This document shows, in pieces, positions 1 through 10,983 of a stretch of DNA of 64,000 nt; the stretch's first letter is position 1; the number at the start of each line of letters is the position of its first letter. This stretch comes from Amaranthus tricolor (Eukaryota; Streptophyta; Magnoliopsida; Caryophyllales; Amaranthaceae). The stretch spans positions 4,862,865 to 4,926,864 of the forward strand of contig NC_080062.1 in NCBI RefSeq assembly GCF_026212465.1, in the 5' to 3' direction. Position numbers and translations under genes: made by a program. The notes beneath the pieces were generated by a model, which searched no databases, was not told the DNA's origin, and worked only from the letters and a program-made list of their open reading frames with translations.

Positions 1-770
1 AATGTTACTTCTAACAAAAATCTTTTGACATCTTTTGTATTCTCTATCCTTGGGCCTTGGCCCTCTTTTTGTCCTCTATTGTTTCCCTTGCTGGTCTCTA
101 CACAAATTGATTTCCAACATTATTCACAAAATAATTTCCATTATTTAACAAAATAATTTCCATTATTCACAAAATAATTAATTTAGGAATCTATGATATA
201 TTCATTTTTTCTTGACTTTACTTAATTGGTCGTACAAAATTAAACAATGCCAAACTAAATTAGAAATATTAAAGAAAAATAAGTAGCTAAATAAGCTTAT
301 AATTTGTCTTTAGCAAGGAAAATTTAAAATAAGCTTATATTTTATATATCTACACTTCATGTTACTTTTGGTTAATTTTTTTATATATTTTTGAATGTGA
401 GTTTTGGAAATTGCTCAAATTTCTAAAAATGCTCTTCACTTTTTGAGGTGAGAAAAAGAAATCGTATGATAATTAAATAAATTCAATAAAAAGGGAATAC
501 TTTTTTTTATATTATTGACGCTACATTATGAAGTGCAAGTTTTTTCTATTGTAGAACAATTTAAGGGGGAGAGGGGGAATACATGTCAACTCACAATGTC
601 TAATTTTAAATGTTTTAATTTTTTTTATTACATAATAAGCCGAGAAAAGTAAAGAGTTAAATATGAATTGAATTTATTAACTCTATTTAAAAATAACAAT
701 ATTTATTTCAATTAAGAGAAAACTCTATAATTTCTTTTATTGAGTTTTAAATTTTCCTTAATTAATTAGC
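1..770. other. AT-rich intergenic DNA
   Basis: No coding capacity is visible. Positions 118-179 hold about three tandem copies of a 21-22-bp unit containing ACAAAATAATTTC. The rest is A/T runs without a recognisable gene or element end. Confidence 0.6.
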
Positions 771-773
771 TAA

Positions 774-1738
774 GACCATCATCACTCATGGGTGTTTTGC
801 TCATCTCATGAGCAAATTTTTTTAAAAAAAATTGTTGTTGACCTTAATTGCCAATTGTGGGCAAAACTTGATCTCGAGATGTGTGAGTGGGAAAAAAATA
901 AGTTACGAGTGAAAATTGGCCTCAAATTAAGAGAAGTTTCACCATTAATACCTTGCCACATAGCGCATTATTTATATTTGATAATAATTTTGAATTATTG
1001 GAATGTTAAAAAATTAAGAGTAAAATAAAGTAACCAAAATGCATAATTATTACTAATTTATAACTATTATTAGAACAAACTACGGATGACATCATTATTT
1101 TTCAAAATTGCAATCTCAATAAAAGTTTTCCCTCCAAAATTCAATAATTATGTCATTGTTATTTATAACTATTACCAAAATAAAATACGGATGACATTAT
1201 CACTTTTCAAAATTGCTTATGTATTACAACCACAGCAAAAATTTTCCTTCCAAAACTCAATGATGTTGTCATTGTTATTATGACTAATATTTATATCTTT
1301 GACTTTAGTATTTTGTAATTACGACTATAATATTATTTATATTAATTAATTTTTTACTTTTTAGATTATATACTTATATTATTAATTGTATTAGAAAATC
1401 ATGTATATTATTTCTTTTTTTCAATTATTTATAAAATCTTTTTTATTTTATTTATTAAATGATTATAAACACTTAATTTATACAAATATATTATAAATTT
1501 TAATAAAATCGTATATCGCAAGGGCACTATCTAATTCTCTATAAAATGAATACTCACTAATATATTTTTTTACAAATAAAATTCATGAGAAGCAGGAGTA
1601 AGAAATTTGATAGTTGTTTTAATTATGGATAAGACAAGGATGATTTTAAACCATGAAAAACTCAAAATTAAAAAAATAAAAATTATTGATGAGAATTTTG
1701 GTGGGTATTTCTCTCAAGTCCCACCCTTGATGATGCTC
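774..1738. mobile_element. Candidate PIF/Harbinger-like non-autonomous element
   Basis: The two ends are inverted relative to each other: the left end starts GACCATCATCA and the right end, read on the minus strand, starts GAGCATCATCA. Each is flanked by the trinucleotide TAA (771-773 and 1739-1741), the TSD size and type used by PIF/Harbinger transposases. The interior is AT-rich, contains direct near-repeats (CAATAATTATGTCATTG-like segments around 1140 and 1255) and encodes no transposase. Short inverted ends plus a 3-bp TSD can arise by chance, so the call is moderate. Confidence 0.5.
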
Positions 1739-1741
1739 TAA

Positions 1742-2194
1742 CAACAAGATTCATACATCTTGCTCTCTATGCGACTAAAACATTGCAATACCATGATATT
1801 GCAAAAATGGCGTGAATAGTTTTTTCTTTTATATACAGAGGCAGGAAGGGGATTTAGTGAAAACTAAACTCATAATCTTTTCGTAAAGTCGTAATTGCTT
1901 TTTAACTGAAATAAAATTCAATTATCTAAAAATGGTGTAAAAAATTTTATGAATAATATCAAAAGTAGGAAAAAATAAAAACAAAAGTGCGGGTAAAAAT
2001 TAAAAAAAGCAGTAGGGTTTTTACTATAAAATAAAAATATAACAGTGTTAAAGGAAAAAGTTAGAATGAAATGTGAAATGTTGCAATTCATTTTCTTATT
2101 CTATTTGTCGTAATTTAATAATTCGAAGGCTATAATGGTGGCCACCATGTTCAGGCTATTAAGGGTAAGAAAACTCTTAATATAGGGACAATGA
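1742..2194. other. Intergenic DNA left of the first Mutator-like element
   Basis: AT-rich, no gene or element end recognised. It is the left flank of the element that starts at 2204. Confidence 0.5.
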
Positions 2195-2203
2195 GGGATT
2201 GAT
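2195..2203. repeat. Left target-site duplication of MULE 1
   Basis: GGGATTGAT here is repeated exactly at 8909-8917. Nine bp is the standard Mutator-superfamily duplication length, and the two copies abut the inverted ends GAATCTATTCCC and GGGAAATGATTC. Confidence 0.85.
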
Positions 2204-2321
2204 GAATCTATTCCCAGAATATTGCCTAAAAAAAAAATAATTCCCACTTTACATTATTTGGGACACTATTTCCCACAATACCGTCCACGTGGAAAAGTGT
2301 TTTTTTTTATTTTTTCAGACA

Positions 2322-2451
2322 AAACCGCCACATGAGATGGCGGTTTGCTTTAACCACAAAAACGCCACATGAAGTGGCGGTTTGGTCAAGGTAAACCGCC
2401 ATCTCATGTGGCGGTTTGGTTCAGGTAAACCGCCACTTCATGTGGCGGTTT
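2322..2451. repeat. Four subterminal hairpins, left end of MULE 1
   Basis: Four successive palindromes lie at about 2322-2346, 2358-2383, 2392-2417 and 2427-2451. Each has arms of the AAACCGCCA / TGGCGGTTT type around a short core such as CATGAG or CTTCAT; the second has one arm imperfect. Three related palindromes occur near the right end (8636-8778). Repeated subterminal motifs are common transposase-binding regions in DNA transposons; that role here is inferred. Confidence 0.8.
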
Positions 2452-2660
2452 GCTTGTGGCCTGATTTTTTTTTTCTTTCATTTTAAAATAGTGAACGCAA
2501 CATGCATTAAAGTAATTCAATACCATCTATTCCATAATAATCAATTACGAACCGGCTTGTTTTGAAGAAAATAATTATGAAAATAATACAAAGATATATT
2601 ACGATTATGGAAACTCATACAAGAAGTTCAAGTCATATAGAATATACAAAGTTTGTTAAA

Positions 2661-5066
2661 CTACAACCCCCGGCCCCTTTTGTTTTGCGCACCGGTGGAT
2701 GATGATGGTGTGAACTCGTCAACCTCCGCAATGACATTAAGAGCAGGAGCTCGTCGTTGACTAGCACGCTGATATGTGATAATCCTTTGCGGAGGCGATG
2801 GATGTGGAGGAGGAGTGTTGATGGAAGACGGGGGAACGAACGGCGACATAGTAGCGGATGTCGATGGCGATCTGGAAGACCGACCTCGAGTAGACGAACG
2901 CTGGTGGCCTCTTGTGGACCGAGAACTGGATCCTCCGGAAGAGCTACCTCGATGGGCTGAACTCCTTGGAGAAGGAGTGTGGAATGTGTCATCTACCTCG
3001 CCAATGACGGGTGGAGTCGGTATGAGGTACTCATAACCCGCCTGACTCAATGCATCGGTCAACGACGCGTTAATGGAGCCTAAGGTCTGAGAACATAGCC
3101 GATACCCCACGTCAACTGGCGATGTAGCGGCCCCTTGAATCGTGTCATTACATTGTATGAGCACCGATCGGATGCGCTCAGCCTGTTTGTTATCATTATA
3201 TTGTTAAAAGAGTTACTTAAAACTATTACTATTTGTTATGAGTGTTGAAAGAAAACGTACCAGAAACGTAGATGTCGGATGGTAATGTGATCCTGGCTGC
3301 GCAAATCCGGTGTTCGTTAGGCGTAATATGGAGATGCGCCTGTACCAACTCATGTACATAGCAGAGCTATGACCTGTGAAGTTATCTCCTCCAACCAATG
3401 TATATGCTCGGTCGTTCCACGCATCTACATGCGATCTATGTCGTACGAGGTAGTTCTTGTCCCCAGTCCTCTGATCGATCGCATGTAGTTGAGGTTGGGT
3501 GTCACAAGCTTGCGGGATTACCTGTTCCAAACCGAATTGACGCATGACACGATCCGGGAGATGTAGCTCGACGATGTCAAAGCAAATAAGAGGACAACGC
3601 GATCTCCAAATCTCGTGGCCCGATGTGCATATGTGCGGTAGAGCTTCCATCTTAGCCGCTGTGTAAGGCTGCCATGTCATCTGTAATAGAAATCAATATG
3701 CTTAGTAATGTGTACCATCTATAGAAATAAGAGGACGACAGTGAGGAAAACCCTTAATGGATGGTCCGAAAGCCCAGAAAATTCGCTGAAACATCACTTT
3801 GGTAGGATCCATTGTCGGTTGGACTTCCCATTGCACCACTGTTCCTGGATTAGATTGCATTAATGCCTGCAGGTACCTTGGAAGCTCCTCAAAGGACTTA
3901 TCCCAATCCCCAAACACTTTTGTTATTGCCTTATTTTTGGCCAACCAAGCTCTCTTATATGTTATTACAAATCCGTATTTATTTTTTACAAAATTAACGA
4001 TTGACTTCACCTTAAACGCTGGATCAACTCTAATCATATCCACGATAAGATCAGCAACAAATTCAGAAGTAAGGAGGGGATGGTCATCACTGTAATGTAC
4101 TGAGCAATCTTGATTATGACCCTTGTATCGCACAATCTTAAATGAACCCGTTGCGGTCATAACAGCTCGCATCCTCCATTCACAACCTATATCCTCCGCA
4201 TTAGTGCATTGGACAACGTACTTTGAAGGCTCCGACTCAATTACACAGAAGTTTCTATTGTTAGAAATCGCCCATGCTTTAACATTCTTCTTAAGGTGGT
4301 CTAAGGAGCTAAACTCTTGCCCTATCCTAAAGTCTCCATTTTCATTCATGGAGTTCTCATCGTTCCAGGTCATCCATGCATCAATCAATCTTTGATCAAC
4401 CTTATCAATTCTAAGCCAATCTTGAGATGGAGCACCATCTCTAATCGCTGCATCTAGAGCTTCTCTTCTTTCATCATCCTCTTCTGAATCAGAATCAATA
4501 TGCTCATCCTCCTGATCTAAAGAGTCAACCTCGTTCGCATTAAGCCTACCCAAGTGACTCGTGGAAAAGGTGTTCATTAAACCACCACCAATGCCACGTG
4601 AATAAGTTGGAGAGGTAAACTCATCCAAGTGCTCACTAACGTAATTCGGGTTACTTAACATTTCTGTGAATGTATCATGGCGTACACTAGGACCTGATTC
4701 TGGAAGTTCCATGCTAGTCATGACTTCCCTCGCATTATCCAAATTTGCAACCAATTGAACATAAACCTCCATTGCCGTTCCAGGGGCTTGTGATGCCGCA
4801 TAAGCAAGAGCACTTATGCTTTCATCATTCTTAATTGGGACTAACACATTTTTTCCAGTCACCGGGTATTTCATCTCCATTTTTAACATATAAGAGTTGC
4901 AATCACAACCAATTACATCATAGACTTTGCTAACAAGCACCTCAAAAGTCGTATTTTGACGATGGATAAACATCACTGTATTTAATCCTCCATTATACCC
5001 AACATCGGATCCAGTATAACTTACTTCCCCACCCCAATACACTATAACGGGATAATGATCCATATT
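2661..5066 (-). pseudogene. MuDR-type transposase N-terminus fused to plant mobile domain, internally deleted
   Basis: The chosen start is ATG at 5063-5061, three bases after a splice acceptor (exon start 5066). Residues about 1-110 resemble the PB1-like N-terminus of PMD-type MULE proteins. An acidic linker follows, then a MuDR DNA-binding domain with a Cys/Cys/His/Cys pattern (VQC, IGC, GHNQDC) and the start of the transposase core, ending at ISIDGTHY with a TAA stop. The catalytic core beyond the first Asp is missing. After a short gap an acceptor leads into exon 3680-3261, which matches the C-terminal PMD region (WQPYT, PDRVMRQFGLEQ). A third exon, 3182-2661, is a Ser/Arg/Pro-rich tail. 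The deletion joins the transposase start directly to the PMD end. Family assignment is firm; activity is unlikely. Confidence 0.75.
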
Positions 5067-5330
5067 CTGCAAGTACAAACATATTTTTCATTTCATTTCA
5101 CGTACACTTAATTGTTGAATGTGAGTAAGGGAATTGTAAATTTGAATACAAGAATTTGTGATATTAAGGTATTACAACACTTACTAGAAAGTTCATTTCA
5201 CCCCTAGTAGCTAAAAATACCATGAATATATACAAAAACCATTAAACTAACCCTACAAACTAATAAACTTTCATTGAAGCATTTCATCAAACACTTTATA
5301 CGCATACAAAACAAATCCTAAAATACAACT

Positions 5331-5335
5331 ACAAA
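5331..5335. repeat. TSD of solo LTR 1, left copy
   Basis: ACAAA precedes TGTAACACCCC and is repeated exactly at 8290-8294 after GGGGTGTTACA. Five bp is the usual LTR-retrotransposon duplication length. Confidence 0.9.
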
Positions 5336-8289
5336 TGTAACACCCCGACATTTTAATGACGTAATCACTTAATATTTTAATAGTTTTTAAAGATTTTACA
5401 ATTATTATTTATTTATTTCCGAATTAGTTTTAATAAATTTCTTTCACATATGGATTTAAATGTCGACTTATATATATACTAAAAATATAGTTACGACTTC
5501 TCAAATAAAGAGGTTCGAATCAAAATGATTATTTTATTAAAATGTATGAGGCCGCGAAGGTGAGTCTCTTAGTTGGATCTTGCAACAAAATGAATCGAGA
5601 TAAAAATAAATAAATAAATAAAATAAGCACGATAATAATAATAACAATAATAAAAAATAAAAAAAAAAAAAAAAAAAAAAAAAAGAAAACGGTTAAAGAC
5701 CCACGAAACCCTAAACATTGAAGACAAGCCGTTTTCTCCTTCTCCTCCTTCTCCTTCTTCCTCTCCCTTCCCGTGCGCCTCTTTCCCACTTCCCTCAACC
5801 GGCAGCTTCACTCGCAAGCAGCAGCAAGGGCTGCGCTCTTCTCCTTCCCCACGCAAGCAGCAGCCACCGCAGCACACCCCCTCCCCTCTCGCTGTGTCCA
5901 GCCGGCAGCCAAACCAGCAGCAGCCGCCAGCTGCTGTCCGTTTTAAGGCGGCTCTCCGGTCAGTTTTGGCCTTCGTGCATCACTACCACGACCTTCATCC
6001 TCCTCTTCACCATTCTTGCTAGTTTTAATCTTTGTAAGCATCTCACTTTTCAATTGATTAATTTGCTAATTTTAATTAGAATCTACCATGTTCATGAGTT
6101 GTGTGTTGATTGTATATTGTATTAGTCTCATTGAATTATAGTATGGGTAGTAGTTAAAAGAATTATCATTGAAATAAAATGATTAGGGTTTATATTATGA
6201 TGAATTTAAAGGTAGTAATTTGGGTAAATTCATGAATCTTAGCTTGGATTAAGTTATATCTTAATAGGATTTAAAGTGGGTAAGCATTTGAAAGTGTGAA
6301 TTGAACTTGAATAAGTTAGGGGTGGATGAATTAAAAGTAGTATATACTATTTTTGTGGCTTGGATGATGTTTTGTATTGGAAATCTTGTATAAGCTTGTG
6401 TATGTGACACTTTGGATGAATGGTGACTAGTATTGTTAACATCCATTGTTGTAGAGTAAACGATAATAATAATTACTGAGACGGATTAAGGTAGCGATTG
6501 TCATTAATGAAAGTACTATCGTGGTTATAGTCGTTGATGAGGTGGTTAGTTTTGAGCTCGGTTGCTAAGTTGGGTGACTTTGACCCAAATTATACGCATC
6601 GTTATTGATTCGCCAAGCTACAAATCTAATTTATTCTTAATCGTTTCACTCTAAAAACCTTGGAAAAATAATAAACCACTACTATCATAGGTGATATGGT
6701 TGTTATTAAGTGTAACGTCATGTATTACGTGTTCTTGAACATATCTTGATATAAACCTGACTAGAATCTAATGTTATGGTTTGATTGGAATTGATGGCGT
6801 AGTTCATGTATGAACATGGGTTGAATTTATTACATGAGTATGCGTAGAATGCGTATTAGCTTGAATCGAAACTTAATTGGCTAATAGCGTAGCTTGTATG
6901 GAGTCGGTGCTTCGTAAATGATGTGAAGTAGGCTTATTAGTCTTACTTTAAACGTGTATAGGTGCCCGGTTCATAAGAGGGGCGTAAGAACCCCTTCGAA
7001 GCGATTTTTGTGGCTTGTCGTCTTGCAGTGCAGGTAAGTACACGCAGTAACTGATTCTTGCATGCATCTTCAATATACTTTTCTTGCGTGATAATATTAT
7101 ACGAGCTAGGTTGAATATGATTTGCTATTTAAATACTGTTAAGTTTGTGTTACAAGTGAAAATCAGTGTAAAGATGGTAGAGATTGAGTTCTGATATCGC
7201 GAGAGTAGAATGTTGGATTATATGAGATGGAATGGGAATGAGTCCCTTATTGATGAGATATTAAGTTGGATGTTACTGTGACTCCACTGGATTGGTACCC
7301 CAGTTGGTTTAGTTCCCGGAGGCATGGATCATCTATATATGGTCGCTGTACGGGGGTATGATCATACTTTGCCATTGGGCGCCGGCATGGCCGTCACCGT
7401 CCTTGGCTGAGGTGTTGCCATGTGGGTCTTGCAAACCCCGATATGGTGGCCTCTAGTCACAAAAGATAATACGTGGAATTAAGGAAGAAATAGAAAATGG
7501 TGAAGGCATTGAGAAGTGCACAGAAGTGAGGAATGGTTGGAGTAGATTTTTATATATTGGAGTGTCTTTCTTCCCTCGTTTTGTTGAATTGATCGCTGGT
7601 TGCATATATAACTTGTTGCTAGATACTGACGTGTACTGCTTGTTTCCTTGTTGACGGCTTGTCTCTGATGGCCCTGTTATGACACGTTTGGTCTATGACT
7701 TTACGTTGAGCAGCAGGGGCGTCGTAGATAGGTCTTGCAGGTTTTGGAGTTTCCTTGCATTGCATATGGGGGGGAATCGAGTGAGAACCTTGACGCGTGC
7801 CCTGTTCGAACCATTTTTGACGCTACATGTGATTTTGAATTGAAAGTGTGTATGTTTTGGTTGAGGCATGAGTCCTCCTTTTGATGTAATTCGTTCCGCT
7901 GCAAAGATTTATATCGTTTTATATTTTGTTATAGTATCTTGAATGACTTGTACAGTGGATTATCTTTTTGCTTGGAAAACCCAAGCGTTTACATGGGAAC
8001 CACGATCCATGCTTAGCATGTCGACAGAGGTTTTGGCGATGACCTTTCCGCCGTGATTCTGTTACGAGGCCATTGATGCCTCTTCATTATGATGATTTAT
8101 CGTTTGTCTAAATCTTCGTCGCGTCAAATTTCAAGGCAGATGCTGCCAAAATTTTTACTCACCTTTTTAAAGTTAATAATTAAAGTTTAACTAAATTCTT
8201 TTCCTTTTTCTTTTATGTAACACCCGAATTTCCTCCCGTCCTTTACGGTTTTGGTTTCGCTAAGGGGTCGGAAATTCTGGGGTGTTACA
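5336..8289 (+). mobile_element. Solo LTR 1, TGTAACACCCC family, 2,954 bp
   Basis: It starts TGTAACACCCCGA, ends GGGGTGTTACA and is flanked by the perfect TSD ACAAA. No internal retrotransposon domain follows, so this is a solo LTR left by LTR-LTR recombination. Blocks shared with the other copies in the window include AGGTAAGTACACGCAG near 7030, a GGGGGTATGATCATACTTT block near 7355, and a 3'-terminal inverted repeat (8217-8289). A pyrimidine-rich tract lies near 5728-5780 and an A-run near 5655-5684. Long LTRs of this kind fit Ty3/Gypsy chromoviruses such as Tekay/Del, but no coding domain confirms the lineage. The plus orientation is relative to the other copies. Confidence 0.88.
8217..8289 (+). 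repeat. 3'-terminal inverted repeat of solo LTR 1
   Basis: TGTAACACCC plus AATTTCC at 8217 onward pairs with GGAAATT and GGGTGTTACA at the LTR end, giving a long stem with a GC-richer loop. The same layout recurs at the corresponding end of the reversed copy (60229-60304), and a different-sequence stem occupies the end of solo LTR 2. Confidence 0.8.
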
Positions 8290-8635
8290 ACAAATGTGTA
8301 AAACGTAAGCTTAAATCATGAAAACAATAGAATGTAACAAACAATTAACGTTTTTATAACTTCAATTCAAACAATAATGAACAAAAAAAACAATTTGCAT
8401 ATTGAACAAAAATTAGGGTTTTATTCATACCTTAAATGAGGATGAAAATGAAGTAGTACACAAGGAGAAGATGGGAATGTAGTTGATTAGCTTAGTTCAA
8501 AGAGAGGAATTGTAAATTTGAAGTAAATGAGAGTGAAGATTTTTTTTTTTTAAGCAAAACCGGCAGCAACAAAATGGAAGAAAATGGAATGGAATGAATG
8601 AACTGACGAGATGCTGGCTGTTTTGTACTGCTACC

Positions 8636-8778
8636 AAACCGCCACTTCAAGTGGCGGTTTACTTAACATATTTTTATTTTATTTTTTTTTTAAAAAAAAA
8701 TTACATTACCAAACCGCCATTTCAGATGGCATTTTGCTTCAGGTGCCTGAACAAAACCGCTACCTCATGTAGCGGTTA
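8636..8778. repeat. Three subterminal hairpins, right end of MULE 1
   Basis: Palindromes at about 8636-8660 (perfect AAACCGCCACTT / AAGTGGCGGTTT), 8711-8735 (right arm decayed to TGGCATTTT) and 8754-8778 (both arms changed to CCGCTAC / GTAGCGG, keeping pairing). They mirror the four palindromes at the left end. Confidence 0.75.
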
Positions 8779-8908
8779 TATTAAAAAAAAAAAAAAAAAA
8801 AAAAAATCTCAAAGCTATCCTACGTGGACGGTAATGTGGGAATTAGTTTTGCAATTCAAGCAAATTGGGAAATTCTTTACAAAATTGCATTATTTAGGGA
8901 AATGATTC

Positions 8909-8917
8909 GGGATTGAT
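8909..8917. repeat. Right target-site duplication of MULE 1
   Basis: GGGATTGAT, identical to 2195-2203. Confidence 0.85.
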
Positions 8918-10518
8918 GGATGACATTAACGTGGGAGCTACAGAGAGTTGACATCAGTATAGAATGCTATTGCTTGAATCGCATTTTTACGTAGTTTAAT
9001 GCACTAATTTAATTTTTAATATTTTTAATTATATATATAATAAAAAAATTATAAAAATTTGATATAGATAATTTTTGCAATGAAATGAATTAAACAAGAT
9101 CTCACTTAACTATATTTTAACTTATAGATTAAAAACCAATTATAAATTAAAAGTGATAAATAAATAATGTTATTTTTTCTAATATTTCAAACTAATATAT
9201 AAGTAATAAAGGTCAAGCGGCATGTCACATGTGTATCATAAGAGCTCAAAAAAAAAAAATATTATAAACATTTTTTTTCTTATTATAGTATGTAAATAGA
9301 TTGTTAGAATTTAATATTGTACTTTTTTCATGTTATTATAGTGGATTAAATAGAGTGTAAGTTCTCCGTGTTGGGTTTCTCGGATTATGTGAAGGTTTGC
9401 TTTGTTGAGCAAGCTTGCCCTGTTGAGCATTATATGTAGTCAAATGGACATGCTTTATCAAAATATTAATTTACGTCTTATACATATTGTAATTTTGAGA
9501 GATTTAAAGAAAAATTGTTATAAGCTTTTATGATCTTTGAGAATGTTTTTTAAAGATTGAATTGAAGTGTGGTCAATCGTGCAAGCATTTTGAAGCTCAT
9601 CATTATTGCATGCGATAAAATTTTAAAATGACTTAATTTGAAATAGTATCAGACCTAAATCATATCAAACATCCTTGCACGCTTCAGTCTTATCATTTAT
9701 CACGTTCCATAGATATTAATTTAATAATTAAGATTTAATTTCAACTCTTAGGAGCCCAACTCCATGGTATCGTATTAGTTAATATTATTTTGTACCATTG
9801 AGATTGTGATAATTGAACTTTTATATTAGACATGGTCAATTATAGCGATCATAACATACCTAGAGAGTACTCGATAATGATAGATCACAATCTCGTATTC
9901 TAATGAGCTCTTCAGCCAGTTAATAATTATCCAAAATCTCCTTACATAAAAAGACATTATTATCTTTGTCTTTTTGAATTTAAGACTGAAAATAATATTT
10001 TTCTCAACATATTACATTCAATAATAAATTTAAAATGATTAAATAGCAACACCTTAACAAGTTTATAATAAATTTTGACAAGAAAAAACATCTTTCAAAC
10101 ATTGACACGAAGAGGAGGCCCTTATAAGTTATAAACTTATAACTAAACACAATTGTTTACATATACTTCATAATGCTATGATCAAGCAATTAAGCATTAC
10201 AATTCACACTACAATACAAGACAAATAAATACAAAAAGTGATAGCAACATAAAGCAATTTTGTTACAAGACATTAGTATTGGAGTGGAATTAACTAGACA
10301 TGTGCTCCTTTTTTGACTAAAAAGACATACAAAACTAAATGGGAAATATTATTGGGTCGGAGAACACGTCAAATGTGGGGTTTTAAGGGGATTGTTTGTT
10401 GATGCTCCTTTCAATGACAAAGAGTTTACTTGTTTCTAATAGAGTATAAATATACTCTTTAAAACTTTATGATAAGTTATATATATATTTTATGATGTTT
10501 TTATACGAGATTTAAAAA
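8918..10518. other. AT-rich intergenic DNA
   Basis: No gene is visible. Around 9090-9170 lies a fragment (AACAAGATCTCACTTAAC, then a TATAGATTAA-type stretch) resembling the inner part of the Stowaway-like MITEs at 35553 and 50946, without recognisable ends. A GC-richer patch with TTGAGCAAGCTTGCCCTGTTGAGC near 9398-9430 is unexplained. Confidence 0.5.
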
Positions 10519-10703
10519 ATATTTGGCAAATTGTTAATAGTTAGTAGCTGATAGTTAATTAGAGTGACTGATTTTATTAATTAGTTTGACCAGTTGGTTT
10601 TGAACAAGCTACTCAATTTTAAACTTTCTGCTATAAGCAATATGTTCAAAAACAACTTATTTATAAGAATAAGTTGTTTCAACCAACTAATTTACCAAAT
10701 ATT
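10519..10703. mobile_element. Small foldback hAT-like MITE candidate
   Basis: The ends AATATTTGGCAAATTG and, reversed, AATATTTGGTAAATTAG are inverted; the core has further inverted pairs such as AACAACTTATT and AATAAGTTGTT. Similar TTTGGC/ACCAAA ends occur in other short elements here (16579, 35121). No clear TSD was found. Confidence 0.4.
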
Positions 10704-10978
10704 AGCATGCATTGGATCGTTTGACCCCCTAATTCTTTATTTGAATCAAAATTGTTGGGTTGAGACATTGTTATATAATATTTTTTGTTGATTCAATGAT
10801 AACATATCAAGTTGCCAACTAAAATTCAAATATTATATATATGTATATAGTTCAAATAAGATTTTAAAATATGAAGGATAAAAAGGATTTTTTTTTTAGT
10901 CACTATATATACAAAAAAAGGATAAGATGTTATAAATAAAAAACATTCTTTAAACTTTTGTCATAATATCTTTTCTGT

Positions 10979-10983
10979 TTAAC
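10979..10983. repeat. TSD of solo LTR 2, left copy
   Basis: TTAAC, repeated exactly at 13433-13437. Confidence 0.9.

Larger units (their letters stand above)
5067..8430 (-). other. 5'UTR intron of the MULE 1 gene, enlarged by a solo LTR
   Basis: On the minus strand a donor GT lies at 8430-8429 (exon ends TTTAAG, intron starts GTATGA) and an acceptor GCAG ends at 5067. Without the 2,954-bp LTR and one 5-bp TSD copy the intron is about 405 nt. The second PMD-type element has a 432-nt intron in the same place, also ending 3 nt before the ATG. The intron is predicted from sequence signals, not from transcripts. Confidence 0.6.
2204..8908 (-). mobile_element. Mutator-like element carrying a PMD-fusion gene (MULE 1)
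   Basis: This element is bounded by a perfect 9-bp TSD (GGGATTGAT). Its ends are diverged inverted repeats that share ATTCCC/ATTTCCC near the tip and TACCGTCCACGT about 80 bp inside (2279-2290 and the inverse around 8820-8832). Subtracting the solo LTR and one copy of its 5-bp TSD leaves about 3.75 kb. Both subterminal zones carry palindromes with AAACCGCCA arms. The internal gene, on the minus strand, has a MuDR-type N-terminal half and a plant-mobile-domain C-terminal half, but the central transposase catalytic region is deleted. The copy therefore cannot be autonomous. Confidence 0.85.

Noticed and set aside
2322..2451. CRISPR-like repeat array
   Set aside because: The palindromic units have unequal spacing, no unique spacers of constant length and lie inside a plant transposon end.
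5529..6125. Frames of 89-135 codons around 5529-6125
   Set aside because: They cross an A-run and a CTCCTT-rich tract inside solo LTR 1; no conserved domain, low-complexity composition.
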